A DNA stretch of 64,000 nt, from contig OZ035964.1 in assembly GCA_964034945.1 (NCBI GenBank), forward strand, positions 2,877,107 to 2,941,106. Reading direction: 5' to 3'. The position numbers and the translations under genes are program-made. The DNA comes from Chrysopilus asiliformis. Taxonomy: Eukaryota; Arthropoda; Insecta; Diptera; Rhagionidae. The notes beneath the pieces were generated by a model, which saw only the letters and a list, made by a program, of their open reading frames with translations, made no database searches and was not told the origin of the DNA. The first letter of the stretch is position 1. Each line of letters starts with the position of its first letter. Of the stretch, positions 36,256 through 47,895 are shown piece after piece.

Positions 36256-37107
36256 TGATACCAGTGTGAAATTTTTTATTGTCATTGTTTTGAAATGGCA
36301 AGAAATTTCGAAAAACAAAACAATAAATAATACGAAAAATTTTCGAATTGATAAATTGAGCTTAAATCATGACTGGAGGGCCAGAATTTGGCCGATCGGA
36401 CGCGTGCCAAAAACGAGCGCGAAAAATTTTGAAAATTTTCTTTTGATTGTCACGGGCTCTCTAAATTATGATCGGTTATTGGGATTTATTAAAGCAACAT
36501 CGTGTGGTTTATTTGATATTAAAATATTATAGTTTGTAAAATTCTTGTAAAATTTGGAATCACGTGGTTTTTTTATAAGGCAAATCTTTTAAGATATTTT
36601 ATAATATATATATATTTTTAAATTCTTTCCTATTAAACAGTAAAACACTACAAATAGTACTTTTTACATTAAAAAAAAAAACAATATTAGCTAAAATAAT
36701 TCGTTGTTTTACAGCTTATCATGTTTATTTCGAAAATTATTATTACAGACGTTGTTAAAATCGATTTTCTCTAAAAGGATTTTCTAACTGAAAAAAAACG
36801 GGTTTGTTTTATACACAATTCTGATCCTAGACTGTCTGTTCAAGTACATTCGAGCTCGACTGTCTGTTCAAGGCCGATTCCGCAAGTGCGTGAGTTTTGA
36901 AATACACATGAAAATCCTCTATAAATTTGAAGAGGGTGTCATGCGCTTTTCAAAACGCGCGCCTGCGGAATCCGAAGTGCCTTGGTTTTTGACATTTCTT
37001 GGCTCGAAAATGACTTGCAAAATCATTGAAAATAGGCTAAAAAGTTGTTGGGGGGTCAAAAAGTTATCAAAAGGTGGAAAATTGTTGATAATTTTCAAAA
37101 ACAGTTG

Positions 37108-37184
37108 AAAAATGTCTGATGCGAACAGCCAGTGAAGTGATTTTCTTATACAAAATATATGTCCCGGCGCGATTTTCAGTATAA
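37108..37184 (-). repeat. Family 1 end flanking the 8-bp array
   Basis: 'tctgatgcgaacagcc', then 'gattttcttatacaaaatat', is the family-1 terminal text also seen at 51018-51060 and 59249-59285. It places the satellite inside a family-1 copy. Confidence 0.55.
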
Positions 37185-37916
37185 CTGACAGACTGACAGA
37201 CTGACAGACTGACAGACTGACAGACTGACAGACTGACAGACTGACAGACTGACAGACTGACAGACTGACAGACTGACAGACTGACAGACTGACAGACTGA
37301 CAGACTGACAGACTGACAGACTGACAGACTGACAGACTGACAGACTGACAGACTGACAGACTGACAGACTGACAGACTGACAGACTGACAGACTGACAGA
37401 CTGACAGACTGACAGACTGACAGACTGACAGACTGACAGACTGACAGACTGACAGACTGACAGACTGACAGACTGACAGACTGACAGACTGACAGACTGA
37501 CAGACTGACAGACTGACAGACTGACAGACTGACAGACTGACAGACTGACAGACTGACAGACTGACAGACTGACAGACTGACAGACTGACAGACTGACAGA
37601 CTGACAGACTGACAGACTGACAGACTGACAGACTGACAGACTGACAGACTGACAGACTGACAGACTGACAGACTGACAGACTGACAGACTGACAGACTGA
37701 CAGACTGACAGACTGACAGACTGACAGACTGACAGACTGACAGACTGACAGACTGACAGACTGACAGACTGACAGACTGACAGACTGACAGACTGACAGA
37801 CTGACAGACTGACAGACTGACAGACTGACAGACTGACAGACTGACAGACTGACAGACTGACAGACTGACAGACTGACAGACTGACAGACTGACAGACTGA
37901 CAGACTGACAGACTGA
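37185..37916 (+). repeat. Satellite array of 8-bp unit CTGACAGA, ~91 copies
   Basis: 732 nt of CTGACAGA units without any variant that I could see, ending ...GACTGATAAG. On the minus strand (TCTGTCAG) the unit has no stop codon. Since 8 is not a multiple of 3, one frame cycles through all registers, giving a periodic SVSLSVCQ reading of several hundred residues. This is not a gene. The next longest array is at 52586. Confidence 0.98.
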
Positions 37917-38340
37917 TAAGCGGTTGAAATTTTGCCTTGTGTATAAATCGAGGGTTGCCTACATAAAGGAGTGATGATGTAATTTTTTTTACTCATTTTG
38001 GAAGACAATTTGATTTGACACATTAATCGACAACAATTTTATTTGCCTCGTTTTTTCAGTATTTAAGGAAATTCGAATTTTCCACAAATATCCACATATT
38101 GTTTTTAATTTTTTATAGCACATTTTAACTAATAATAATTCTATCTATTGTAATTTTAAAAAAAAATATTTCTAACGCATTTTAATTTCCTTTAGTGGAA
38201 ATCATGCTTAGTTTTCGATATTTATATTATGTTTCTTAGCACAAATTCTATTCTCTCAATATAAGGCCATCTGGTTTCGTTTTGATTTTACTATTGGTAT
38301 ATATATTTTTTTTAAATAAAATCTTTTATGTATCAGACAT

Positions 38341-38461
38341 ACACCCCGATTCTGATAGTTGTGTCATTTTTGTTTTATGTGTTTTTGTTGGTAGAAAAGC
38401 ACTAGCAACAACACGTAAAACAACTCTTGTCGAAAACGACACGACTATCAGAATCGGGATG
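38341..38461. mobile_element. Palindromic MITE, copy 3
   Basis: 'accccgattctgatagttgt' and 'acacgactatcagaatcggg' are inverted. The interior 'tgtttttgttggtagaaaag' and 'caacaacacgtaaaacaa' is shared with copies 1 and 2. About 120 bp, no ORF. Confidence 0.85.
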
Positions 38462-38464
38462 ATA

Positions 38465-39300
38465 ATTAAATTAGATTTACACAACCCTAACATATTTTAT
38501 ATTTAACAATACTTTAAGCAAAAACCTTTTAACCACGCTGTGATTTTTTTACACTTTTTATTTTAATAAAAAAAATAGGAAAAAGAATTGACAGGGTTTT
38601 GCCGGGTTGTTGAGAAGGGGAAGGGAAGCGGGGGGAGAGAATAATCGAAAATAGAGCGTGGGAGTACATTTTTTAAAGGTAAATGATATATTTTTTTGGT
38701 CGCGGCGCCTTACATATTCGCACTAATTTCGTGTGTTGATGGTCGCGGCGACCAATTCTAATCAGGGGGAGAAAAGGACACTTTTGTGCGATTAAATAAT
38801 AATTCTGACACACATTCGTAAGTTAAACATGCTTTTGCCTAAAGTTTTTTCTTTTTTTAATCTTAACCCTATTATTACTTGTTTTTTTTTTGTTTCTTTC
38901 TTTTTTTTTACTTCGCAAGAATATTTTAAATGCTTATGTACCTATTTTTAATAGTTTTTTTTATGCCAAAAAACATTTATGTATACTTAATGTCAGTGAA
39001 CAATCTCGTCCCTTAAAAAATTAATTTCTTTCTGTGTTTGTGTCTGTGTTGTTTTTCTAAAAATGTATTTTTTGTTATTAGTATTCGTACATCTCTATGA
39101 ATTTCGTTAAGCGTTTCTTGTATCACCTTTTTTTCTTGGGATTTTAATTTTATTTTCAATCAAACTTTTAGTTTTTCGTGAATAATTTTTATATTACTTA
39201 TTTTGGAGCTGCGAATGTTACCAATTTTTTTTTTAAAGAGAAATATGATGTCAATTTGTTTTGTGTTTTTTTTTTAAAAAAAATGTTTTTTTTATACTTT
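38465..39300. other. No gene; likely 3' flank of the 39304-40823 gene
   Basis: T-rich in the plus orientation, so A-rich transcript downstream of the minus-strand stop at 39304. 38695-38760 contains the 'ggtcgcggcgacc' palindrome also repeated at 41140-41430. Confidence 0.35.
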
Positions 39301-39303
39301 ACG

Positions 39304-40823
39304 TTATTCCTTGCGGGACTTCTTTTTACTCTTCTTTGGTATTTTGGCCTCCGTCCATGCATCTAAAATGATAAAGTCCGTGTCAGATTTAGATTTTATT
39401 GCAATAAGGGAATAATAACGTCACAGAAACGCCATGGAAACGTTTCGGCGACTAAAAATGCCTATATTGGAACGGGAAGGTCACAGAAACTTTACGTTGA
39501 GTCAACATTAACTTGTATTATTAGTTGTAACAAAAATTGTTTTTTTTTGCTGTAATAAAAGGATACAATTTTTATGTATACGACATTTGGAACACCGTTT
39601 AAAAATAAATAGCTACAAATTATTGGGAAGTGGTCATAAAATACCAAATTCCAATTCATTTTTGCCACTTCTACCGTTCGCTTTTGGTGGTTCTGACGTA
39701 CTTGTGACGTTATTATGCCTTTATAGTAACCAAATCAAAAGTCGCCAACTTGCGACGTCATTTAAACACTTAAAATAAAATGAACTGCAAAATTACCTCC
39801 TAATTCATCGAAAGCGACATTCCCACCGGATACGGCTACCTGTTCCGGTTCCTGGACATCTACAGCATCCAAATCAGTCACCTGTTTGGTAATAGATGCT
39901 ATTCCAGCGTCTGGCGATGCGGATGACGTTACTGGTGGTGTCGGGCTGGATTCAATTTGCGATCCTTGATTCGGACCTGCCTTGAGTTCGACGAAAAAAT
40001 CAATATTACTTTCGGAACTATTATTAACATTCGAATCGAATGCTGATGTGGTTTGCTGGGCGGATACTTTTACCGTCTGCTTGTTGTTCTTTTTAGCATC
40101 TGCGGCTTCCTTCTTGAATTTATTTTCTTGATCTTTTAATTGTTTTTGGTTTTTCGTTTCACTTTTCTTAATCTTAGCCGAAATGTCCGCCGATTCGAAT
40201 GCCTTTGCGGTGAGGGTTTTCTTAAATTCGCTCGTTAAATTGTTAACAGCTGTCGCTACTTGGGCGTCCTTTTCTTTTTTCTTATCGGTACGAGATGGTA
40301 CCGTCAACCATTCACCATCGTCAAAGTCGACTGGTTTCTCATCCTTTTTCGTCTTATCCGACTTTAAAGATTTCGCTGATTTCCCAGATTTCGACGATTG
40401 CACAGCAGCCGGTGATTTTTTTGATTTCTCCTTGGTGTCCTTTTTCTTATCTTTGATATCGTTTTGTTTCGATTTTTCATCCTTTTTGCCAGATGCGCTC
40501 TTTCCCTCAGCGGTCGAAGTAGCAGACGTCATCTGTTTTTTACCGCTTAACGCAGCAGCTGCCGGTGAAGCGCTACTAGATTCTAGTGCGACATTCCCAT
40601 TTGGTGTACCTCTTGCGGTGGAATTTTTGTCCTTTTTTTTCGCCCTCTTCGATGAACTTTCCGATGATAGTGTTGAGGAGATTTTTTTAAATTTCGGCTC
40701 TTCGGCTTTCTGAAAACCAAATGTGAACACCAAAATCGCACCGAAGAAAACCAATGCGACTGGAATCAGAAGAGCGATACTAATTTGAGCACCTTGAAGA
40801 TATTCACCAAGATTTATATCCAT
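39304..40823 (-). CDS. LYRIC/metadherin-like lysine-rich single-pass membrane protein
   Basis: Exons (minus) are 39797-40823 and 39304-39362, joined G/AT at GT-AG (1086 nt, 361 aa). The model is a short luminal N terminus MDINLGEYLQG, one membrane segment at about 14-37 (IALLIPVALVFFGAILVF), then a long, low-complexity cytosolic region of Lys/Ser/Ala. Within it lies a tryptophan motif DFDDGEWLTVPSRTDKKKEKD at 166-186. The spliced C terminus is FDELGDAWTEAKIPKKSKKKSRKE. This architecture (N-terminal anchor, DxGxW...SRxxK motif, Trp then poly-basic C terminus) is that of metazoan LYRIC/MTDH (AEG-1), an ER/nuclear-envelope protein. The match rests on short motifs recalled, not on alignment. A ribosome-receptor-like or unrelated ER anchor is the alternative. 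Without the second exon the ORF would end in an unrelated NFAVHFILSV tail, so splicing is preferred. Confidence 0.72.
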
Positions 40824-41088
40824 TTTGATACGAAAATGTGTTTTGGCACAGTTTTGAAATTCGTATAAAGAAAAAAAATTCTCTAAATGTCGTTTATATG
40901 GTGCAGATCTTATTTATATATATTTTTTAAACGTTTTCTTGTTTTTTTTTTTCTATTTTTTCGTGTGTGCAATTTAACTTATTATCACCGAACTAACAAT
41001 AGATTGATGCTCATAGCCTGGAAAATTATTGGAAAAATTGCTTATGATTAGTTTTTAAGGTAATTGCTAAAAGGATAGCCCAAACCGG
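40824..41088. promoter_or_regulatory. 5' flank of the LYRIC-like gene
   Basis: A possible TATA-like 'ttatttatatatattttt' lies near 40910 on either strand. Nothing firm. Confidence 0.25.
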
Positions 41089-41089
41089 A

Positions 41090-41475
41090 CAAGAGATCGT
41101 AAAGTGGTCGTTTATGCCTGAAATTAGTACTAAGTTCGTGTCTTTATGGTCGCGATGACCACGACTTGTCGCCACGGCAACAACAGTAAAATGATTTCAT
41201 TGGAGAGCAAAATATCTGCGAGTTTTTGTCTGTTGAATTGATGCATAAAAATTGTGCTATTTGTGTGTGTTTGGTGGACGCGGCGACTAATTTACGACCT
41301 CTTGTGCTATTTGGGAACTGATTTATGATCAGATATGAAGGTTAGGCTAATAATTGCAAAGTAAAATGCACCATTTTTATAAAAACAAATGGGTGTCTTT
41401 GTAGTCGCGGCAACCAATTCGTTATCTTCAATTACTTGGGCGCTGATTTGATGATCAAAGACAGAGGTTAAGGCG
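41090..41475. repeat. Degenerate ~130-bp tandem repeat with GGTCGCGGCGACC core
   Basis: Three units each carry 'gtgtctttatggtcgcgatgacc', 'tgtgtttggtggacgcggcgact' or 'gtgtctttgtagtcgcggcaacc', followed by 'aattcgttatcttc'- or 'aatttacgacctct'-like text and 'gctgattt.atgatca'. A further unit lies on the other side of the gene at 38695-38760. Confidence 0.6.
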
Positions 41476-41740
41476 AGAATTTCGATTTCAAAATACACGA
41501 TATTTACAACAACAAAAGTTGACAGGCAGAATTTCCCATCGATGGGCTGAGTGGTTTTCAAATTACAGGCTATGTGTAAAATATGTCACACATTTTGGGG
41601 GGCGGGGGTTAAGGAGTAAGGTTTACGGTAGTAGGGTGTAGATGGATGGTCGAAACGAAACACCACTAGAACGACAAATTTCATATCGAAAAAAAAAATT
41701 AATTTGTACGAAAAACAAGGAAATACAATTAAGAAACATG

Positions 41741-41970
41741 AGCCGCAGGCAAAATTTTTTGCGGTTCATGCGCTCCTGATGGGAAATGGTAAAAAAAAGC
41801 CGCCGCAGACAAAAATTCTTGCGGTTCATGCGCTCTTGATGGGAAATGGTAAAAAAAACCCGCCGCAGACAAAAATTCTTGCGGTTCATGCGTTTTTTAT
41901 GGAAAATTGATGAAAAAAAACCGCCGCAGGCAAAATTTTTTGCGGTTCATGGGGTTTTTGGTGGAAAATT
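41741..41970 (+). repeat. 60-bp tandem repeat, ~4 units
   Basis: The unit begins CCGCCGCAGACAAAAATTC, continues TTGCGGTTCATGCGCTC and ends ATGGGAAATGGTAAAAAAAA. The 60-bp period keeps frame, so both strands show periodic ORFs, but codon content and flanks do not suggest a gene. The 'ccgcaggcaaaa' word is also dispersed elsewhere in the window. Confidence 0.9.
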
Positions 41971-41974
41971 GTTC

Positions 41975-44900
41975 GGCCAGGCCGATTTGGACGAAATTTT
42001 GACCCCTCGAGCGGTTGCAGTCGCTCGGCTGGCCCAATGAGGATGAAATTTCAGATTAGACGATCATAGCTCGGCAACCACTCGACGGATTTAGCTGAAA
42101 TTTTGCCGCATGCTTACTAATGAAACGCAGCTCTACGGGGCAATGGAAAACTTTACAACAAATCATGTGTTTTCATCGTTAATTACGGAACTTTTTATTC
42201 TATCCACATTTGTATTTCCGGTTTTCGAAAATCATAGAAAAAATAATCACATTTATTGCAATGAATGAGGAAAACAATTATCGGACACTCACCACCGTTT
42301 TTCCTAGCTAATATTAAATAAGTATGTTTTTTTTTGTGAACACCTTTAGTCGTTGCTCGGCTTATAGAAATCTTTAAGCAATGATGGTCAAAATCCCCTC
42401 AAAATGTATACAGGATGGATTTTTGTATATTCTTTTAGTACGTTGAAATTATTGAATCGTGTCTCACTTGAAGTAGAAAATACTTTCCCTTAGTTTGGAT
42501 TATTTTAAGTTAATTAGATTTTAATAAATCCATTAAATCGTGTATGTACATATAAAAATTTCTACTTTAAAAAAATTTCTTTTATTTAATCGTAAATAGA
42601 AAAATCCGATATATCAAGCACAGGGCGCGAGTGTATCTTCTTAGAGTTTTGTTGGCAGCTCCAAGTGCCACCTCGTCAAATTTTATTTTACTTGATTTCT
42701 GTCGGTTGTTGTTGTTGTTTTTCATTTTTCTTTTCCTTTCTTTCATTATTTTTCTTGTGTTGTGTGTAGTTTTGTTACTGTTTAATATATAAGAGATTGG
42801 GGTGGCTATACCTTCTTGTCACATATGGCGTACATACTTAAGATGAAGACACCCGTACATTATCACCAACATTTCTTAATATTTAAACGTTCGGTTATAC
42901 GGCGACGACGACAGACACTATCGTATCTTGAAATATTTTGTATAATATTTGGTTAGAGGTATGGAAGCATGGACTCCGTTTGTCCAAGTCACATCAATAC
43001 ATTAACAGAATCGTAATGTTAGCCGGGATACACGGCGATAAAATACATTCGGGTACATTGAAAATATACCAATTAAATACCATTGGCCCAGGCTATAACG
43101 AGGGTGGACTGAAAAGTAATCGCCTAGGCAAGAAAACACAGCTTTCCTCTTATCGCGTTTGAACATCGCCAAACACTGCTTTCAAGTTTGCGCACTTGTT
43201 GTGAATAACAGGGCTGAAAATTTTACAAAAATCGTTTGACGGATTTACGAAAAAAAAAACAACTTGTGGCGCTATCTCTTGACCTACGCCGACAACTTTT
43301 CAGACGGCCCTCGCCCGTCAGATGGCACACATTTCAGTTCATTTTCAGGTCATATTTAACGATATATGGTACACCGAAATTTCGGTTTGTGAATGATTTG
43401 CGAGCCCCAAAAACTGCCACAGTTTGTGAACAAAAGTTAAATTCTTAGACGGACAGCTACTTCGGTTGGGTGAACGTCTTTCGAGAATGGATTAAAAATT
43501 CATGAGACGGAGGTTCGACTGTATCTAAAAATATTTTCAATTTACTGGGCAAGCAAAACAATGCGCAATATCCGTAAAAACTACCCAATCAGCATTTATG
43601 TCAACCGGTCACGTCCCGGTTAACACAATGCGTCCGTTTTTCACATTCACACTCACTTCCGCATCTGCAGATGTCAAAAAATCCATATTCGTGGCAACAC
43701 TGTCTTGAGAATTTCCATAAAACACGTTACTCTGGTTTCCACCGTTTCGGGCCACCCCCCGCCCTCTTTCTTGTTCTGCTTTTTAAAAAAAAAAAATTTA
43801 GTTGCTGACCACAAACTACGTCACACTTTTAGTGGGAAGGGGGCGCGGGCGATCTGCGGATGCGGGATGGTGGTATAAAACCAATACCCAAAGGAGGGGA
43901 GCGGCAAAGCTTCAGATCACCATGATGTGTTTTACAGACAGCCTCTTATAGGAAAACTTCCGAGAAAAATGCATCGCAGGTGAAATTTAAAAAAAAAAAA
44001 CGAAATAAGATGAAACTTGAGAGTTTAAGAAGAGAAAAAGACAAAAAGAAAATGACAAGAAGGGAAGAAAAAGAGAAATTGAATAAGCGACGCAGAAAAT
44101 TAGAAACACTCACTGCATTTTCCTTTTTTCTTACTTAAGAAAATAAATACGCCGCAAGCGAAAATTTTTATCGTTTAAAATGAAATCTAACTTGAATTTT
44201 CTTTAAAAATTATCGAATTTGTGGCATCTGCTTTAAATAAAACTGACGCTTCGTTAGTTTTTCTTATATTTTCATAAAAAATTGATTTGGTTTAAAAAAA
44301 AATCCTAGCGCACAGCGAATAACCCCCCAAAATGTTTGTCGCCCACTCGGTTGGGATTTTAGAATGTGTTTTTCAGTAACCAAAAAGATTAAAGCTACAT
44401 TTTCCGTTCAATCTGTCGAGTGGTTTACGAGTTCTAGCTCGAGTTCTAACCTAGGAATCGATTTGCCGATTGAATTGAAATTTGGATTCAAATTCAAATG
44501 GAAGCGGCAAAAAATTGGTTCAAACTGAAGAGGCAAGTGGCAATTTTGCCCCATTCAAACGATATTCTTTTTAACTCATATTTTAACAAATTTTGCCATT
44601 TACCATCTAATAGAGTCTTAAAAACCACATGACGAAAAGTTACACGTAGCACAAACTAACACAGATGTTAATATAATTTTATGACATGATAATTTCGCTA
44701 CTTTTCCTGATATTCCAATAATAGAACGTGGAAAGCCGGGCACCCGACTGTTTCTATTACTATAGGCATCGGTTATTAATTGATATTGCCAGATCTATAA
44801 TTATTCTAGTATAACTATTCTTATTTGCAAGATTTGCAATTGATACCCGAAATGGCAAAACCCCAGAAAAACAAAATTCGATTTTCTTAGGAATTTTCTT

Positions 44901-45080
44901 GAGCAAAAATTGATAAGATATGCGTGTGAGATTTTACTAAGCCCGCGAAATGTCACAAATTTTTTTTTCTGGTGAACATAATTTGCACAACCACCAAGAT
45001 ATGTTACGAATAATTGACGGTCATTGAATTGCCGTCAATCTGGATTTTTAAACATTATTTTTCGCTGATTGAACGATGAG
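41975..45080. other. Mixed sequence, no gene recognised
   Basis: 42600-43500 is more balanced in composition and has ORFs of about 70 codons (42938 and 43236, plus strand), neither recognised. 'gggtggactgaaaagtaatcgc' at 43104-43125 resembles a mariner-type terminus, but no transposase or second end was found. 43960-44160 holds dispersed 'gcatcgcaggtgaaatt' and 'cgccgcaagcgaaaatttt' words. The rest is AT-rich. Confidence 0.4.
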
Positions 45081-45084
45081 TTTT

Positions 45085-45520
45085 TTACTTTCTTATACGA
45101 AGTATGATAAAGTATTGTTGAACTCTGAATTTTGCCTAGAAAACATTTCTCGAGGACTTCTGAGTCGAATGGAGCATATTTACAAAAAAAATCTGTCAAT
45201 CTGTCATCTGTCAATTTGTCAATCTGTCCATCTGTCCATCTGTCCATCTGTCAATCTGTCAATCTTTCAGTCTGTTAATCTGTCAATCTGTCAATTTGTC
45301 AATCTGTCAATCTGTCAATCTGTCAATCTGTCAGTCTGCCACTCTGCCACTCTGCCCGTCTGTCAGCCTGCATGCTAAAGCAAAATTGTATTAAAAGTTT
45401 CTTCTTAGAAAAAAATCTTATTGCTTTTTGAAATTTTTGTGTTTTCTTCCAAAAATCTGAGTGCATTGTCATGAAAATTATTCAAAAAAAGCGAGAAAAC
45501 GTTGCAGTGCATATTATATG
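45085..45520 (+). repeat. Family 1 start with CTGTCAAT array
   Basis: 'actttcttatacgaagtatg', 'ataaagtattgttgaactc', 'gaggacttctgagtcgaatg', then about 20 units of 'ctgtcaat' / 'ctgtccat' 8-mers (45196-45370). The same 8-bp period as the large satellites, but heterogeneous. Confidence 0.7.
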
Positions 45521-45834
45521 CATATTATATTTCATTAAAAAAAAAAATAGGGAGCAGAATTAAAATTCTGATAGTGTATTCGCTTTTAACCGTACATTTT
45601 TTTTGTATTGAAATTCACTCCAGTTTGATTGACTTGAGACGCACGTCGAATACCGAATAATCCGAATTATTTTGTTGAAAGAATTGTTTCTTGTTTTTTT
45701 TTCATTCTTCAACTGAAATTCAGATGTTGGCAACCGGTTAAGAGTGGTGAAAAAAATACAAATTATTAGTGAAAATTTGGAAATTGAAATATCTGTGGTA
45801 ATTAGTTAAAGTAGCGAAAAACATACGAAAAGCT

Positions 45835-47165
45835 AGAATTGCCAAGGGCCAATCTTCAAATACTCTATATGAGAACAGACAAAATTTTTATATGAAAAAA
45901 CCATTTGTGCGGGAGAGGGGGATAAGGAGTAGTCCGATTGGATTAAGAGGAGTAGTCCGATTGGATTAAGAGGAGTAGTCCGATTGGACTAAGCGATTTT
46001 ATATAGCACGGAATATTCTCAAAAAGAATACCGAATTAGGCTCTCCCTTTTCCTTTTAATTTGACGCCTTCTAGGATTAGGTGGGACATCAGCTGAAGAA
46101 GCAGAAAACGAGACAAGGGGAAGGGGGACAGGTTGAAAAATTGATTTACTTCCGGTACCTTTTTTTAGCGACAATCAATGGAAAATCAGATTTGTATAAA
46201 TTATGCAAATATTTAGGTATGCTGGTAGAAATGGCAAAATTAATTGGAATTTTGTGACCATTTTCCAACATTATGTAGTAAATTTTTTTCGAAAATTTCT
46301 ATTTGAAAATCTTTGAAATTTTTTTTGAAAAAATCTCGAGAAAATTTCATGTCTTGAGAAATTTTTTTTAAAAAAAAGTTCAACAGTTTCAGAAAAACTA
46401 AAAAACACACGTCCTTTACGATCCTTTTATCTATCATAACCGTTTTCCGTGAGTCGATAGGACAAAAATTACGAGAGTGACAAAGGATTTTTGAAATGTT
46501 AAATCCTTAAAAATTGTATCCTTTTATCTCGGAAACGGCTAAAAGGATTTTCATGAAATTCGGAACTTTAGAGTTTTTGGGGACGAGGAATCGATATCCG
46601 GTGTCGTTTTTGGGGAAAAAAGGATTTTTCAAGGACCTCGTCCTTGTACCGCCCAAACCGTACCGCCACCCTCAAAAAGGACACCGGATATCGATTCTCC
46701 GTCTCCGATAACCTCTAAATTCTGAATTTCAGCCCAATCGGAGGATTTGAATTTTTCGTCCTTAAAAAAAGTATAGGGGTACCCATTGTGATTTTTTCAA
46801 TTTTGTGAAATGTCTCCGATTTTGCTGAAACTTGGCCTAGGGGTGTTTCTCGGGCCTCTGATTAAGAAACTGAAGTCCGTTTTTCGATATCACTAATGGT
46901 TTGGGCGGTGCAGGGGGTGGAGGTGCCCCACGAAAAATTGAATATTCACAAAAAGGACACCGGATTAGGCTTTCCTTTTCCTTTTAAATCGAATCCTTAC
47001 AGGGTTAAATGGGGCCTTAGGAGAAAAAGCAGAAAATGAGCCAAAGGGAGGGGGAGGTCACTAAAAATTGAATTTTTACTTGCTATTTACTAGAAATTTC
47101 AAGTCTTGTACGCAACTGTACAAAAATTCAGGTCTTTAGCTCGATCCTTTCGAAAGGGATTATGT
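45835..47165 (-). repeat. Dispersed family 2 copy
   Basis: Inverted relative to 28005-29150 in its outer part ('gccaagggccaatcttcaaa', 'tactctatatgagaacagac'). It holds three tandem 22-bp units 'ggagtagtccgattggatta' at 45928-45990. The core at 46505-46720 has the conserved inverted pair 'gaatcgatatccggtgtcg' / 'gacaccggatatcgattctc'. Ends at a GACAGACGGACAGACAG microsatellite (47175-47195). Non-coding. Confidence 0.7.
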
Positions 47166-47199
47166 CCACGGGTAAACAGACAGACGGACAGACAGTTAC

Positions 47200-47890
47200 A
47201 GAGCATAAAATTTTTGGTGAAAAGCTGTCTGTTTTTGTAGGACTTTTTCTCATTATTGAGAGCATGACGAGAGATTCCGGATCTGGCAGTAGAGCGCATA
47301 AGGGATTCGAAGGGGCCAAGTTTTCAGGGGCGGAAAATTCTGATCTACGACTGGAAATTTGTGGAAATGAGACAAAAGTTTTTTAGGAAATCACAAAACA
47401 TGGTTTTCAAATGAAAATATTTGGTGGCGGGCAGGGTAAATTTCAATGCTCTACCCTTGTTACGCCAGTGGGGGATGACAAGAAAAAAAACCCATGATTT
47501 GTGACAAATCTACAGACTTTTCCTCTTTCCTCTGCACTGTATTCCCTACAAAGAATGAAATAATCGAAAATTTCAGTTCAATCGGTCGACTGATTATTAA
47601 GTTCGAGATGTCTAGGTAAGATTTTTCACTTTTTTCCCCGAAATCACAAAGTTTTTCTTTTACCACGTTCAGAATTTTTCTATTTTCCGATATGTTACAA
47701 CAAAAATCCGATCTTCATCAACCGACCTCCAAAATCGAAATGTTGGTTACCCCTGATGGTGATTAAAAAACTGCAGTTACGATAAAACGGGCGTGCGGGC
47801 GGCACAAAGTATCGGAATTCAAATTCAAATAATAATTGAATTATTCCATGATAACTTTTACCACGAAAGGACATACAATTTCTGCACTTT
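47200..47890. other. 5' flank of the astacin gene
   Basis: No ORF of note. 47405-47700 includes 'tcagttcaatcggtcgactga'-type repeat text. No promoter motif assigned. Confidence 0.3.
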
Positions 47891-47895
47891 TAAAA

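Noticed and set aside
37067..38023. 318-codon minus-strand ORF with periodic Ser/Val/Cys/Gln
   Set aside because: Same cause: the (CTGACAGA)n array with short chance flanks.
40183..40713. 176-codon plus-strand ORF
   Set aside because: Antisense shadow of the lysine-rich exon of the LYRIC-like gene.
42938..43448. Two ORFs of ~70 codons in better-balanced sequence
   Set aside because: No recognisable domain, no splice partners; a mariner-like terminus nearby could not be paired with a second end or a transposase.
44440..44480. tRNA-like 'gagttctaacctaggaatcgat' text
   Set aside because: No cloverleaf could be built; no A-box/B-box pair at tRNA spacing was found here or elsewhere in the window.
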